This document shows, in pieces, positions 20,470-32,759 of a DNA stretch of 64,000 nt. Below the pieces are notes generated by a model, which was given only the letters and a program-made list of their open reading frames with translations, was not told the DNA's origin and made no database searches. The DNA lies in assembly GCA_032622095.1 (NCBI GenBank), contig CP136064.1, positions 8,239,512 through 8,303,511 on the forward strand, in the 5' to 3' direction. The stretch is from Siphonodentalium dalli. Taxonomy: Eukaryota > Mollusca > Scaphopoda > Gadilida > Siphonodentaliidae. The stretch's first letter is position 1. Each line of letters opens with the position of its first letter. The position numbers and the translations under genes are program-made.

Positions 20470-22479
20470 ATCCTTTCGATCCTTGTTTTGGGACCCACCC
20501 CCCCCCCCCCCCCCCCCCCCCGCGTACACATTTTTTTCCGTTTTCGGGAGTTTTTTTCAACCATTTTGGGACACCCACCCCCTTTTAACACTGACAGAGA
20601 GATTTGCGCATATATGAATTTATGTGCATGCTATTATGAAAAAAATGGAATTAGTCTCTGATGGAATATGCTTTTCTTCAGTGTGTTTTGTCATCACCAG
20701 GATTGCAGCAAATGGTTGAATCAAGTTTGGTAATATCGTCATTAATACTTCTGTAGAATTATGTCAAGTTCAGTTCTATATGCACCATGACTATAGTGAA
20801 GTTTTGTTGGTTTAATCAAATTTGAAAACAAAAGTTGGTGAATTTGACAATCAGAGTCATGTCTCTACAAATCAATATGTAAATGGTATGGAGCTTCACA
20901 TGGTATATCCATGGTTATATGGTATGGAGCTTTGCATGGTATATCCATGGTTATATGGTATGGAGCTTTGCATGGTATATCCATGGTTATATGGTATGGA
21001 GCTTCGCATGGTATATCCATGGTTATATGGTATGGAGCTTTGCATGGTATATCCATGGTTATATGGTATGGAGCTTTGCGTGGTATATCCATGGTTATAT
21101 GGTATGGAGCTTCGCATGGTATATCCATGGTTATATGGTATGGAGCTTTGCATGGTATATCCATGGTTATATGGTATGGAGCTTCGCATGTTATATCCAT
21201 GGTTATATGGTATGGAGCTTCGCATGTATTATCCATGGTTATATGGTATGGAGCTTCGCATGTAATATCCATGGTTATATGGTATGGAGCTTTGCATGGT
21301 ATATCCATGGTTATATGGTATGGAGCTTCGCATGGTATATCCATGGTTATATTGTATGGAGCTTGCATGGTATATCCATGGTTATATGGTATGGAGCTTC
21401 GCATGGTATATCCATGGTTATATGGTATGGAGCTTCGCATGGTATATCCATGGTTATATGGTATGGAGCTTTGCATGGTATATCCATGGTTATATGGTAT
21501 GGAGCTTCGCATGGTATATCCATGGTTATATGGTATGGAGCTTCGCATGGTATATCCATGGTTATATGGTATGGAGCTTCGCATCGTATATCCATGGTTA
21601 TATGGTATGGAGCTTCGCATGGTATATCCATGGTTATATGGTATCGAGCTTTGCATGGTATATCCATGGTTATATGGTATGGAGCTTCGCATGGTATATC
21701 CATGGTTATTGTTGGTATGGAGCTTCGCATGGTATATCCATGGTTATATTGTATGGAGCTTCGCATGGTATATCCATGGTTATATGGTATGTAGCTTTGC
21801 ATGGTATATCCATGGTTATATGGTATGGAGCTTCGCATGGTATATCCATGGTTATTGTTGGTATGGAGCTTTGCATGATATATCCATGGTTATATGGTAT
21901 GGAGCTTCGCATGGTATATCCATGGTTATTGTTGTTACGTTATGGAGCTTCGCATGGTATATCCATGGTTATTGTTGTTACGTTATGGAGCTTCGCATGG
22001 TATATCCATGGTTATTGTTGTTACGTTATGGAGCTTCGCATGGTATATCCATGGTTATATGGTATGGAGCTTCGCATGGTACATCCATGGTTATATGGTA
22101 TGGAGCTTTGCATGGTATATCCATGGTTATATGGTATGGAGCTTCGCATGGTATATCCATGGTTATTGTTGGTATGGAGCTTTGCATGGTATATCCATGG
22201 TTATATGGTATGGAGCTTCGCTTGGTATATCCATGGTTATTGTTGTTACGTTATGGAGCTTCGCATGGTATATCCATGGTTATTGTTGTTACGTTATGGA
22301 GCTTCGCATGGTATATCCATGGTTATTGTTGTTACGTTATGGAGCTTCGCATGGTATATCCATGGTTATTGTTGTTACGTTATGGAGCTTCGCATGGTAT
22401 ATCCATGGTTATTGTTGTTACGTTTTATCAAGTCAGCAGATCTAGTATAATATTGACGACCAGTACTCTATGTGCTGTT
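20470..22479 (+). repeat. Copy 1 of a ~2.01-kb tandem segmental duplication
   Basis: Starts tcctttcgatccttgttttg, runs through a C(22+) homopolymer, a unique 300-bp spacer (aacactgacagagagatttg .. caaaagttggtgaatttga), the 36-bp array, and the exit sequence tttatcaagtcagcagatct .. atgtgctgttatc. The same order repeats immediately in copy 2. Confidence 0.95.
20884..22426 (+). repeat. 36-bp satellite array, copy 1
   Basis: The unit is ggtatggagcttygcatggt plus atatccatggttatat (36 bp), roughly 42 units. Variants have 38-bp (ttgttggta) and 43-bp (ttgttgttacgtta) linkers that cluster toward the 3' side. Because 36 is a multiple of three and the unit lacks stops in several frames, frames of up to 562 codons stay open on both strands. 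These are not genes. Confidence 0.95.
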
Positions 22480-24490
22480 ATCCTTTCGATCCTTGTTTTG
22501 GGACCCACCCCCCCCCCCCCCCCCCCCCCCCCGCGTACACATTTTTTTCCGTTTTCGGGAGTTTTTTTCAACCATTTTGGGACACCCACCCCCTTTTAAC
22601 ACTGACAGAGAGATTTGCGCATATATGAATTTATGTGCATACTATTATGAAAAAAATGGAATTAGTCTTTGATGGAATATGCTTTTCTTCAGTGTGTTTT
22701 GTCATCACCAGGATTGCAGCAAATGGTTGAATCAAGTTTGGTAATATCGTCATTAATACTTCTGTAGAATTATGTCAAGTTCAGTTCTATATGCACCATG
22801 ACTATAGTGAAGTTTTGTTGGTTTAATCAAATTTGAAAACAAAAGTTGGTGAATTTGATAATCAGAGTCATGTCTCAACAAATCAATATGTAAATGGTAT
22901 GGAGCTTCGCATGGTATATCCATGGTTATATGGTATGGAGCTTTGCATGGTATATCCATGGTTATATGGTATGGAGCTTTGCATGGTATATCCATGGTTA
23001 TATGGTATGGAGCTTCGCATGGTATATCCATGGTTATATGGTATGGAGCTTTGCATGGTATATCCATGGTTATATGGTATGGAGCTTTGCGTGGTATATC
23101 CATGGTTATATGGTATGGAGCTTCGCATGGTATATCCATGGTTATATGGTATGGAGCTTTGCATGGTATATCCATGGTTATATGGTATGGAGCTTCGCAT
23201 GTTATATCCATGGTTATATGGTATGGAGCTTCGCATGTATTATCCATGGTTATATGGTATGGAGCTTCGCATGTAATATCCATGGTTATATGGTATGGAG
23301 CTTTGCATGGTATATCCATGGTTATATGGTATGGAGCTTCGCATGGTATATCCATGGTTATATGGTATGGAGCTTGCATAGTATATCCATGGTTATATGG
23401 TATGGAGCTTCGCATGGTATATCCATGGTTATATGGTATGGAGCTTCGCATGGTATATCCATGGTTATATGGTATGGAGCTTTGCATGGTATATCCATGG
23501 TTATATGGTATGGAGCTTCGCATGGTATATCCATGGTTATATGGTATGGAGCTTCGCATGGTATATCCATGGTTATATGGTATGGAGCTTCGCATCGTAT
23601 ATCCATAGTTATATGGTATGGAGCTTCGCATGGTATATCCATGGTTATATGGTATCGAGCTTTGCATGGTATATCCATGGTTATATGGTATGGAGCTTCG
23701 CATGGTATATCCATGGTTATTGTTGGTATGGAGCTTCGCATGGTATATCCATGGTTATATTGTATGGAGCTTCGCATGGTATATCCATGGTTATATGGTA
23801 TGTAGCTTTGCATGGTATATCCATGGTTATATGGTATGGAGCTTCGCATGGTATATCCATGGTTATTGTTGGTATGGAGCTTTGCATGATATATCCATGG
23901 TTATATGGTATGGAGCTTCGCATGGTATATCCATGGTTATTGTTGTTACGTTATGGAGCTTCGCATGGTATATCCATGGTTATTGTTGTTACGTTATGGA
24001 GCTTCGCATGGTATATCCATGGTTATTGTTGTTACGTTATGGAGCTTCGCATGGTATATCCATGGTTATATGGTATGGAGCTTCGCATGGTACATCCATG
24101 GTTATATGGTATGGAGCTTTGCATGGTATATCCATGGTTATATGGTATGGAGCTTCGCATGGTATATCCATGGTTATTGTTGGTATGGAGCTTTGCATGG
24201 TATATCCATGGTTATATGGTATGGAGATTCGCTTGGTATATCCATGGTTATTGTTGTTACGTTATGGAGCTTCGCATGGTATATCCATGGTTATTGTTGT
24301 TACGTTATGGAGCTTCGCATGGTATATCCATGGTTATTGTTGTTACGTTATGGAGCTTCGCATGGTATATCCATGGTTATTGTTGTTACGTTATGGAGCT
24401 TCGCATGGTATATCCATGGTTATTGTTGTTACGTTTTATCAAGTCAGCAGATCTAGTATAATATTGACGACCAGTACTCTATGTGCTGTT
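22480..24490 (+). repeat. Copy 2 of the ~2.01-kb tandem segmental duplication
   Basis: Offset 2010-2011 bases from copy 1; the one-base difference arises in the poly-C tract. By eye I count about nine base differences in 2 kb (for example gcatgctatt/gcatactatt, gacaatcag/gataatcag, tggagcttcgctt/tggagattcgctt), about 0.5% divergence. Copy 2 ends at gttatc followed by unrelated ttagtatttcc. Confidence 0.95.
22895..24437 (+). repeat. 36-bp satellite array, copy 2
   Basis: Same unit order and same variant units in the same positions as the first array, so it arose by duplication of the whole block and not by independent amplification. Confidence 0.95.
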
Positions 24491-24930
24491 ATCTTAGTAT
24501 TTCCTTTTTTATTTTAAAGTTATATTTTTAATCAGCCGAGCTGAGCCCAGTTGCTGTTTCATAGTTTAGTGATGAGCCTTCCACTTATTTTCTTTTATAG
24601 TGCTATGCTAAATGTTATTTTTGTTTGTTTTATATGCAGATTATGCAAAAACAAGCCATATTTTTTTGGAAAATTGTTGTTGTTTATACAGCTGGTTTTC
24701 TTGAAAATTCCCTGAATATTGAACAAACTAATCAGCTAAACCCTGAAGAAGTGTTCTGTCGGTATATTTTATTACAGGTGTGTATATTTGATTAGCTTGG
24801 TTTAATATAAGATAATATGATAATATGCAAGGCATACACAGAACGACCCCGACATAAAAGTAAGAAGACGGACAATGCAAAGGTTCGTGCAAATAGTCGT
24901 GGAACTATATGCGTATATATTAGGCACTAG
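24491..24930. other. Non-coding stretch, nothing recognised
   Basis: AT-rich, no ORF above background, no inverted ends seen. Confidence 0.3.
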
Positions 24931-27790
24931 CAGGGTTACCCGGCGTTGCCCAGGTTAATGTATGCTGTGGATATTTGTTGGGAACAGAGAATGCTCTTGC
25001 TTAAAGTGTTATACGTGTTCTCATAAATTGTATATTCAAATAGCATCACAAAACATGATTATTACAGTCATGGAATATAAGTAGTCGCTCACCTTGTCAA
25101 TTGTCATTCTGTTTATCGCGATTAATTCGTTCCACCAATAATGAAGTATTTATTTATTTACAACTGCGTATACATTAGACGTTATAATATGATACATGAA
25201 CATCATAAACACATTAGTTCGATAAAAGATGATAATTGGGTTTTACATATTGAGATCAATCAATCAATCTAGTGGGTTGGACTAAGATCTCGAGGACACC
25301 CGGCTATCATATCTCCATGAAGATACAGATGTTTCAAAGAAATTTCCCGGTGCTCCTCTGTTCATGGTGCTATATATTGGCTAAATATTCTTAGTTTAAA
25401 CGAAATGTTGCTGCGCACATATATCAGCTACATGTGCCACGCACAGAGCGAGATTTTGAGTTGTTTATGTCAGTCGATGAGTCTGTTCTAAAACCCTTGT
25501 CAGATGTCAGTATTGGTAGGATCCTGAAAAGTCTTGTGCTACTGACTGCATTTTCTTGTATATCAGAAGAAACTATATTTGGCTGCACACTGTGACCACT
25601 ATTTTTGAACAGGCCTTCCATATCTCTTGACAAATTGTAACTTTTTGTGGAAACTGTATTGAATGGAACAGACTAAATTTTGTTATTATATACACGTGTA
25701 TATGCAATCCTCTGACGGTTCGAGGTCTCTCAGTTTGCACGAATATATGTATCTCTTCAATAGAATGATAAATATACGTTTAATGCTTCTTCTAGTTATC
25801 TCTTTTTGCTAGCTCATTGTGTGAATGCCTTGATTGCCATTCCCATATAAATATGACTGTTAAGAAGATATAATTGTTCAAGTGACTTATGTGGGTCACC
25901 ATATGTCGGGATTGTGAAATGTGAACGCACAACTACTTAAAATGATATGGAGATGGCCTGGTGACTGTATATAACTTATATGTGGATATCGGCGAATAGC
26001 AATCTTATCGATAGTGCATATCCGCTCACCATCCTTGACGCAAACGACACCAAATGTGATTTAATTCATGGTATATCATTAGAGAAAAACGTGTATGAAT
26101 TTGGTGGAATTTGGTTTATTAAATCAATTGTTGATGCAACGCTGACTCGAACAACGCCATATTGCGAAGGTGATTATGAATTCGTTTGGTGGAAATCAGC
26201 GACAAAACTATTTCACCATATTTTTTTAATTTCCCCTCCCACAAACAGCGTCATTTTAGAAAATTTTAACCCCCACCATTATCTTCCTTGTAAAAAGTTA
26301 CCCCTCTTAGAACGCATTGGTCCCATCTCGATTGTACCGCGTGAAGTTATATATATAGGACGCACACAGACAGACAAAAAGACAGACAGACAGCACGATT
26401 TTATTTCTTGTATCATTTGAGAAGAACGTGTCTGAATTTGATGGTAATTGGTACTAAAAATATTTTGTATCAGTTTTGGTGACCCTCCCGTCCCTATTTC
26501 GGACTCAAGCTGCACACACTAAGACTCATTAGAGATTAGAGATGCATATATATGAAATTGGTGAAAATTGGCGAGTATACAAATTAGTATCAAATTTAAG
26601 GTCCCCATATCTCTCACCCATAGGGCACCAATTTGGTGTATCTAAACCACACGATAAGATTCCTCGTATCACGGAGAAGAATATGTATCAATCTGGTGGA
26701 AATCGGTACTAAACATATAGATATAATTTGTTGTGTCCCTCTCATCTCTATACACCACTGACTCGAATGGCCCCACTTGTGACATCCTTAAACACACGAT
26801 TACACTCCTGATATCATCGATATGATTGTTTATAAGTTTGGTGATAATCGGCGATTAAACAATTTTTTGTATCAAATTTGGTGCCAATCCTTCCCCTCTC
26901 CATCTCTCACCCAAACAGCACCACTATGGCGTCTTTAAATCACGATTAGATTCCTCGTATCATGGATAAGAACGTGTATCAATTTGGTGAAAATTGGCGC
27001 TAAAAAAATGTGCATCAATTTTGGTGCCCCTGTCCCTTTCAATGCAACCCTGACTCGAAGGAGGCCACATTTGACAGATAAAAGCCACACCATTAGACTC
27101 CTCATGGGGATGATTTTGTATAAGTGTGGTGGCAATCGGCGACTTATTATCAAATTTATTGCCCACCCCCTCCCAATCTCTCATCCAAAAACAACAATTT
27201 GGCGTTGTTAAATCGCACAATTAGATTCCTTGTAGCATGAAGAAGAATATATATCAATTTGGTGGAAATCGGCGCTAAATTTAGTTTTATCAATTTTGGT
27301 GCCCCTCTCCCCTTCCGTTCATCCCTGACTCAAACGACGCCACTTTTGACATATTTAAACCACACCGTTGGATGCTTCATATCATGGGGATGATTATATG
27401 TAAGTTTCGTGGCAATCGGCGACAGAAAAAAAATCTGCCCCCCCCCCTTCCGGGCACCCCTGACGCGAACGGCGCGACATTTGCCATATTTAAACCACGC
27501 CATTAGATTCCTCATATTATGGGGATGATTATATATAAGTTTGGAGGCAATCGGCGACAATTTTTTTTTTCTGCCCCTCCCCCTTTTCTGCCCCTGACAA
27601 CAACGGCGTCACTTTAGAAAATTCTAACCCCGACCATTATCTTTCTCGTACAAAGCTACTCCTAGTAGACCCCTTTGGCATCATCTAGATGGTCCCCTGT
27701 GAATTTCTATAGAACACAGACAGACAGACAGACATTCGCAAATATAGATACACGCATGGCAGCGTCGCGAATGCTTGATTAATAGTATAG
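24931..27790 (+). repeat. Modular array element: actagcagggttacccggcg start, ~135-bp modules
   Basis: Begins ctagcagggttacccggcgt at 24931. From about 25980 it consists of about a dozen degenerate modules of roughly 130-140 bases with the words atcaatttggtg, aatcggcgac, ttggtgcccct, gactcgaa, aaaccacac.att.gattcct and catggggatgat. It ends with cagacagacagacattcgca ..atgcttgattaatagtatag. The words ..aatcggcgac and cagacagac also occur near 26360. Non-coding; the ORF at 25980-26420 lies inside the modules. Confidence 0.65.
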
Positions 27791-28829
27791 ATCGTTTTGG
27801 ATGTCAGTGGACTTCGAAATTATATATCCCTTAATATAGCCTATCGGCCTTTGATAAAAAAAAGCCTCTATATTTTAATGTATATACTATAGACTACTAT
27901 ATACTATAGACTACAATGTACGTCGCTGCGATTAAGCGAAGACGACATGACACGTTCAGCCATATCTGGATTCTGGCCGGGGAGACAAATGGCGTTTCGA
28001 CGTCATGACGCCGTAACTGCCTTCATTTAGCTAACTAATGAACTAATGAAACTGATCTGATGTGAACCTTTGCAGGTCATATTCATAACAACTTACTGTT
28101 TATAAATAAATAAATAGTTAAATTGTCCATTGCCACATATCGGAAGTTGTGAAGTAGTATAGTAAATTCGTTTCATTGCTGATTCCGCGATTTTGGAAAC
28201 CACTGCCGGAAGTCATGATCACGTGATTTTTTCACGAAAATGTTGGTTCGCTACAAATTTCACCTATACGGTATACTGTAAATTATGTGTGACGTCACAA
28301 ATAGGTACGCCCGCCTGTTACCTATACACGACCGAGCTCGGTGATAGCGCGCCGAGCAGGGTCGTTATTAAGAGTCTTTGTTTAAAAAATTGTCGTTTCG
28401 AAATTTATGTTTGAATTTACCTTGGACTGACAGCTAGGTCTGACACCCACTTGCAACAAAATACAACTGCAGTCATTTAAGCTGTTAGAATTACATTATT
28501 TTTCTAATTCTAACGTGTTTTAAGCCAAACTCATTGCAAAAACAGTCAAAAAGACTTGCAGGAAAAAAAAGTTGAGTTGCCGAGAAAATTGTTTGTTGGT
28601 CTCATCGACAACCCACCAACCCCGTCGTACGTTACCGGGAACAAATCCCCACACGGTTTGAAGCCCATTTTCTTAGAAGCTGTGTGATATGCTCAATGAT
28701 CCCAACTTTAACTAACCCTTTTCATGATTTATATAATAATATTTTATGTTAAAGGTGATGCTGCGATGGCATAATCTCCCGTATGATCCCGTGTGAGCCT
28801 TGCATGGCTCTGGTATGATAAATATATTT
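27791..28829. other. Non-coding stretch with small repeats only
   Basis: Contains tatatactatagactactat duplicated at about 27885-27915 and a low-complexity region. Nothing gene-like was supported. Confidence 0.3.
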
Positions 28830-29262
28830 ATTATATACTTGCCGATAAATTATAAGGTTTTAGCAGTGATTGTAGTCAGGTTATACTTCATAGTGAATGA
28901 TTTCCTGCACACATCATGCACTGACATGCATTGGGGGCCATCGGCAAGTAACGAAAGTATATAATAAATACAAAATCTATACTTTTTCAGTGTTTTAAAT
29001 ATGGGACTATATTTTGGGCGTAATGTGTCAGCCTGAAATTTCTGATGTATTGACATTCATTGGGGGCCATAGGCAAGTAACTAAAGTATATAATAAACAG
29101 AATATCCACACCTTTTCAGTGGATATGGGTTAAATCTCATGAGTGATGACAAAACATTTGAATTTCCAATCGTGGCTAAAGAAACTCGTGGAAATTCAAT
29201 GTTTTGTCATCACTCATGAGATATAACCCATATCCACTCCACTGAAAAAGTGTGGATATCCT
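28830..29262 (+). mobile_element. Foldback element (copy A) with ~65-bp hairpin arms
   Basis: Starts tatacttgccgataaattat..ggttttagcagtga and includes two copies of cattgggggccat(c/a)ggcaagtaac. It ends in a hairpin: ttcagtggatatgggtta(a)a..tcatgagtgatgacaaaaca ..gaatttcc folds on ggaaattcaatgttttgtca tcactcatgaga..cccatatccact. The same structure occurs in opposite orientation at 34025-34360. No ORF. Confidence 0.7.
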
Positions 29263-29264
29263 CT

Positions 29265-29305
29265 ATATATGTGTGTGTGTGAGGGTGTGTGTGTGTGTGT
29301 GGATA
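29265..29305 (+). repeat. GT-rich microsatellite
   Basis: tgtgtgtgtgtgagggtgtg followed by further tg repeats, directly after the foldback element. Confidence 0.8.
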
Positions 29306-29999
29306 TGTAAAGGACACTTGCATTATATGTAGATGACTTTAACATGGCGCATTTGAAATTATGCAGTCCCCTCCCTACATGGGACTATAATCGAAGTCTA
29401 CATTAAATTACAGGTGTATATAGACGATAAAATTTGAAGGCAGTTTTCCATAGGTGTATAATTTAAGTGTACCAGTATTTAAAAGTTATCACCATGTATG
29501 GTGAGAGATTTGAAAGAGGATTGGGGAGATCTATCTCACTAATAACCAATAACTAAATTTAATAAAACAAAATATTATGGACAATATAGTCTAACAGACA
29601 ATCAAATATAAAACTATAAAATAACATCATAAACATACATGAGTGGCACGATTGGAGTAATTGTTTTTGAGTTTGATGCTAGTTCTCCAAGGAACACTTT
29701 CCTTGTTTCGTGCAAATTGGCTAGAAATATGTTCAAAGTCGTTAGTAAGCTTTCCTCTTCGTCTGACATGAGCCAGATAAGATTTTTAGTCAAGGTTAGC
29801 AAACTGAGGGCAATAGGTTGTTACCTCATATATGAAGTTAGTTCTTTACGTATTAACATTATGGCAATCTATTAAAAAGTTAATTTAATTCTAACAACGC
29901 ATTGCCATAATTAACATTTCCGAGATTCTTCATCTATGTATTAGAATATCGGTCTTTTCAATTTCTTTGCGAAACTTGGTCAGTATGGGTGTTGATATG

Positions 30000-30070
30000 T
30001 AATAATAATAATACTAATATTATTATTTATATAGCGCCTATCCCCCGTAAGGGGCCCTAAGCGCTGTACA
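30000..30070 (+). repeat. Short conserved tatagcgcc...agcgct motif
   Basis: ttatttatatagcgcctatc ccccgtaaggggccctaagcgct has a potential small stem (ccccgtaagggg) and agcgc in both orientations. Very similar blocks are common in marine invertebrate interspersed repeats (from memory). Only a fragment is visible here. Confidence 0.4.
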
Positions 30071-30194
30071 CATTATATAAATACACAAGAAATGCACATG
30101 CAAAATAATCAATAGATATGTGGAATTATATATACTAGTAATCAGATTTTGTTAGTTTTCTTTGTGTCGGGGTAGCGTCGTCGGAACATATAAG

Positions 30195-31495
30195 ATTTTA
30201 ACGCGCCTCACCAACATTACCATCCAAAACACGATCTTAATGTTCAGGGACATCACGCGCCTCACCAACATTACCATCCAAAACACGATCTTAATGTTCA
30301 GGGACATCACGCGCCTCGCCAACATTGCCACCCAAAACACGATCTTAATGTTCAGGGACATCACGCGCCTCACCAACATTACCATCCAAAACACGATCTT
30401 AATGTTCAGGGACATCACGCGCCTCGCCAACATTGCCACCCAAAACACGATCTTAATGTTCAGGGACATCACGCGCCTCACCAACATAACCATCCAAAAC
30501 ACGATCTTAATGTTCAGGGACATCACGCGCCTCACCAACATTACCATCCAAAACACGATCTTAATGTTCAGGGACATCACACGCCTCGCCAACATTGCCA
30601 CCCAAAACACAATCTTAATGTTCAGGGACATCACACGCCTCACCAACATTACCATCCAAAACACGATCTTAATGTTTAGGGACATCACGCGCCTCGCCAA
30701 CATTACCATCCAAAACACGATCTTAATGTTCAGGGACATCACGCGCCTCACCAACATTACCATCCAAAACACGATCTTAATGTTCAGGGACATCACGCGC
30801 CTCGCCAACATTACCACCCAAAACACGATATTAATGTTCAGGGACATCACGCGCCTCGCCAACATTACCATCCAAAACACGATCTTAATGTTCAGGGACA
30901 TCACACGCCTCGCCAACATTGCCACCCAAAACACGATCTTAATGTTCAGGGACATCACACGCCTCACCAACATTACCATCCAAAACACGATCTTAATGTT
31001 TAGGGGCATCACGCACCTCGCCAACATTACCATCCAAAACACGATCTTAATGTTCAGGGACATCACGCGCCTCACCAACATTACCACCCAAAACACGATC
31101 TTAATGTTCAGGGACATCACGCGCCTCGCCAACATTACCACCCAAAACACGATCTTAATGTTCAGGGACATCACACGCCTCACCAACATTGCCACCCAAA
31201 ACACGATCTTAATGTTCAGGGACATCACACGCCTCACCAACATTACCATCCAAAACACGATCTTAATGTTCAGGGGCATCACGCGCCTCACCAACATTAC
31301 CATCCAAAACACGATCTTAATGTTCAGGGACATCACGCGCCTCGCCAACATTACCACCCAAAACACGATCTTAATGTTCAGGGACATCACGCGCCTCGCC
31401 AACATTGCCACCCAAAAACACGATCTTAATGTTCAGGGACATCACACGCCTCGCCGACATTGCAACCCAAAACACAATCTTAATGTTCAGGGGAC
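30195..31495 (+). repeat. 54-bp satellite array, about 24 copies
   Basis: The unit is cacgatcttaatgttcaggg acatcacgcgcctcaccaac attaccatccaaaa (54 bp = 18 codons). Units differ mainly by c/t and a/g transitions (cacc/cgcc, attacc/attgcc, atcc/accc, cgcg/cacg). Both strands are open for over 400 codons. The variable sites are mostly amino-acid changing in the plus frame and no selection pattern favours either frame, so I read it as non-coding. Confidence 0.9.
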
Positions 31496-31544
31496 CTTCC
31501 AGTGTTCACCTATGAATTCACCCATGAACTCTGTCTCATAAATC

Positions 31545-32439
31545 CAGGGACGTGGCAAAAAGAGGATTTAGGGGGGTTTCTCCCCAGCTTTGGTTGAACA
31601 TTTTCAACAGTTGGAAATATCATACCTGACACAACATTAGCTGTTTCTGTGGTTTGTTTTCCAAAAATGTATTGTCAAAATTGTGGACTGAAATGGCCAT
31701 CAGTTGGAAATTTTCCAACCTTAGAGAGATGTCAGGTTGGAAATTTCTAAAACTCGGTAAGCTTCCCCCGTGCCCAGTCAAAACAAGTAGTTAATTTAAG
31801 AAAACAATAGTTTCAGTTGGAAATTTTCCAACCTAAGTGGGGGAGGGGAAAGTTTTGAAATTTCCAACATCACGGAAGACAGACAAGATGCTAGGATTTT
31901 GCGATTTTCTTGTTCAAATTAAAAAAAAATTGGGTCCAAATTATGGACTGAAATGGTCATCAGTTGGAAATTTTCCACTTAAGTGGAGGCAGGTTTGAAA
32001 TTTCCAACACTTGGGAAGCTTGAAGCCAATCTATAGATACTAGGATTTTGTGAATTTCTTATTCAAATTTCAAAATGTCTCACGCCAGGGCCCGGGCCGA
32101 ACTATGATCGGCCGGTGTATCCTAGAGTCTCGTCCGTGGCCGTATGAATTTGCCTGGAGGTAGGTCACTGTTAGGATTTATGCAGTTTCCATGTTCAAAT
32201 CTCTAAATGTTCTCATACTGGGTAGAACCATGATGCTGTTCCTCCATCTGACTATAGTGATAGTAACCGAAAGAGCCATTCAGAATAGCCTACCAGGTTG
32301 GAATGCAAAGGGGATGGGAGGGGCGAATGGAATTCCGAAAAACTTGTGAGTTTGGTCTGATTCAATGGTGGGGGGGGGGCGCGCAGTTGGAATTCCTAAG
32401 GTGTACACCACAAACGGAGACCCTCTAGCCACGTCCCTG
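31545..32439. mobile_element. Non-autonomous hAT-like element, 895 bp
   Basis: The TIRs cagggacgtggc (31545-31556) and gccacgtccctg (32428-32439) are exact complements. The flanks are cataaatc (31537-31544) and catatatc (32440-32447), an 8-bp target duplication with one mismatch. CAGGG ends plus an 8-bp duplication are hAT hallmarks. The left third holds repeated palindromes gttggaaattttccaac (about 31692, 31813, 31962 and variants), plausible transposase-binding sites. No transposase ORF. Confidence 0.8.
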
Positions 32440-32759
32440 CATATATCGTACACGTAGCCATGCATTGTTAAATTAACAAATCGGTGTATAATCGTGCATA
32501 AAATTACATAACAATGAGAATAAAATTAAGTGAATCTAAATATAAATAAATAAATAAATACGGTGATAATGAGATTTATATTGAAAAACCTCTAACATCG
32601 CTCGTCAGACAGAGCAGCCTACATATAAATATATATAATTCTATGTAAATGAGGTGGGAAATGGGATATAGTAATCCGACTGCTGTGTTATATTTCTAAA
32701 CGAAGTCCGTGAAATATTCATGCGTAGTTTATCAATAAACTGTATTTCTACCACTGGCC

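Noticed and set aside
20865-24517. Very long open frames (up to 562 codons) on both strands
   Set aside because: They read a 36-bp satellite whose period is a multiple of three; up to three frames are open on the same bases, with repeated MVYPWLYGMEL / WYIHGYMVWSFA peptides. No splice sites, start context or codon signal.
25980-26420. 146-codon plus frame
   Set aside because: Lies within ~135-bp degenerate modules ending in a cagacagac run; no protein features.
30152-31541. 459-codon plus-strand and 419-codon minus-strand frames
   Set aside because: 54-bp satellite, open both ways; unit variation does not favour synonymous change in either frame.
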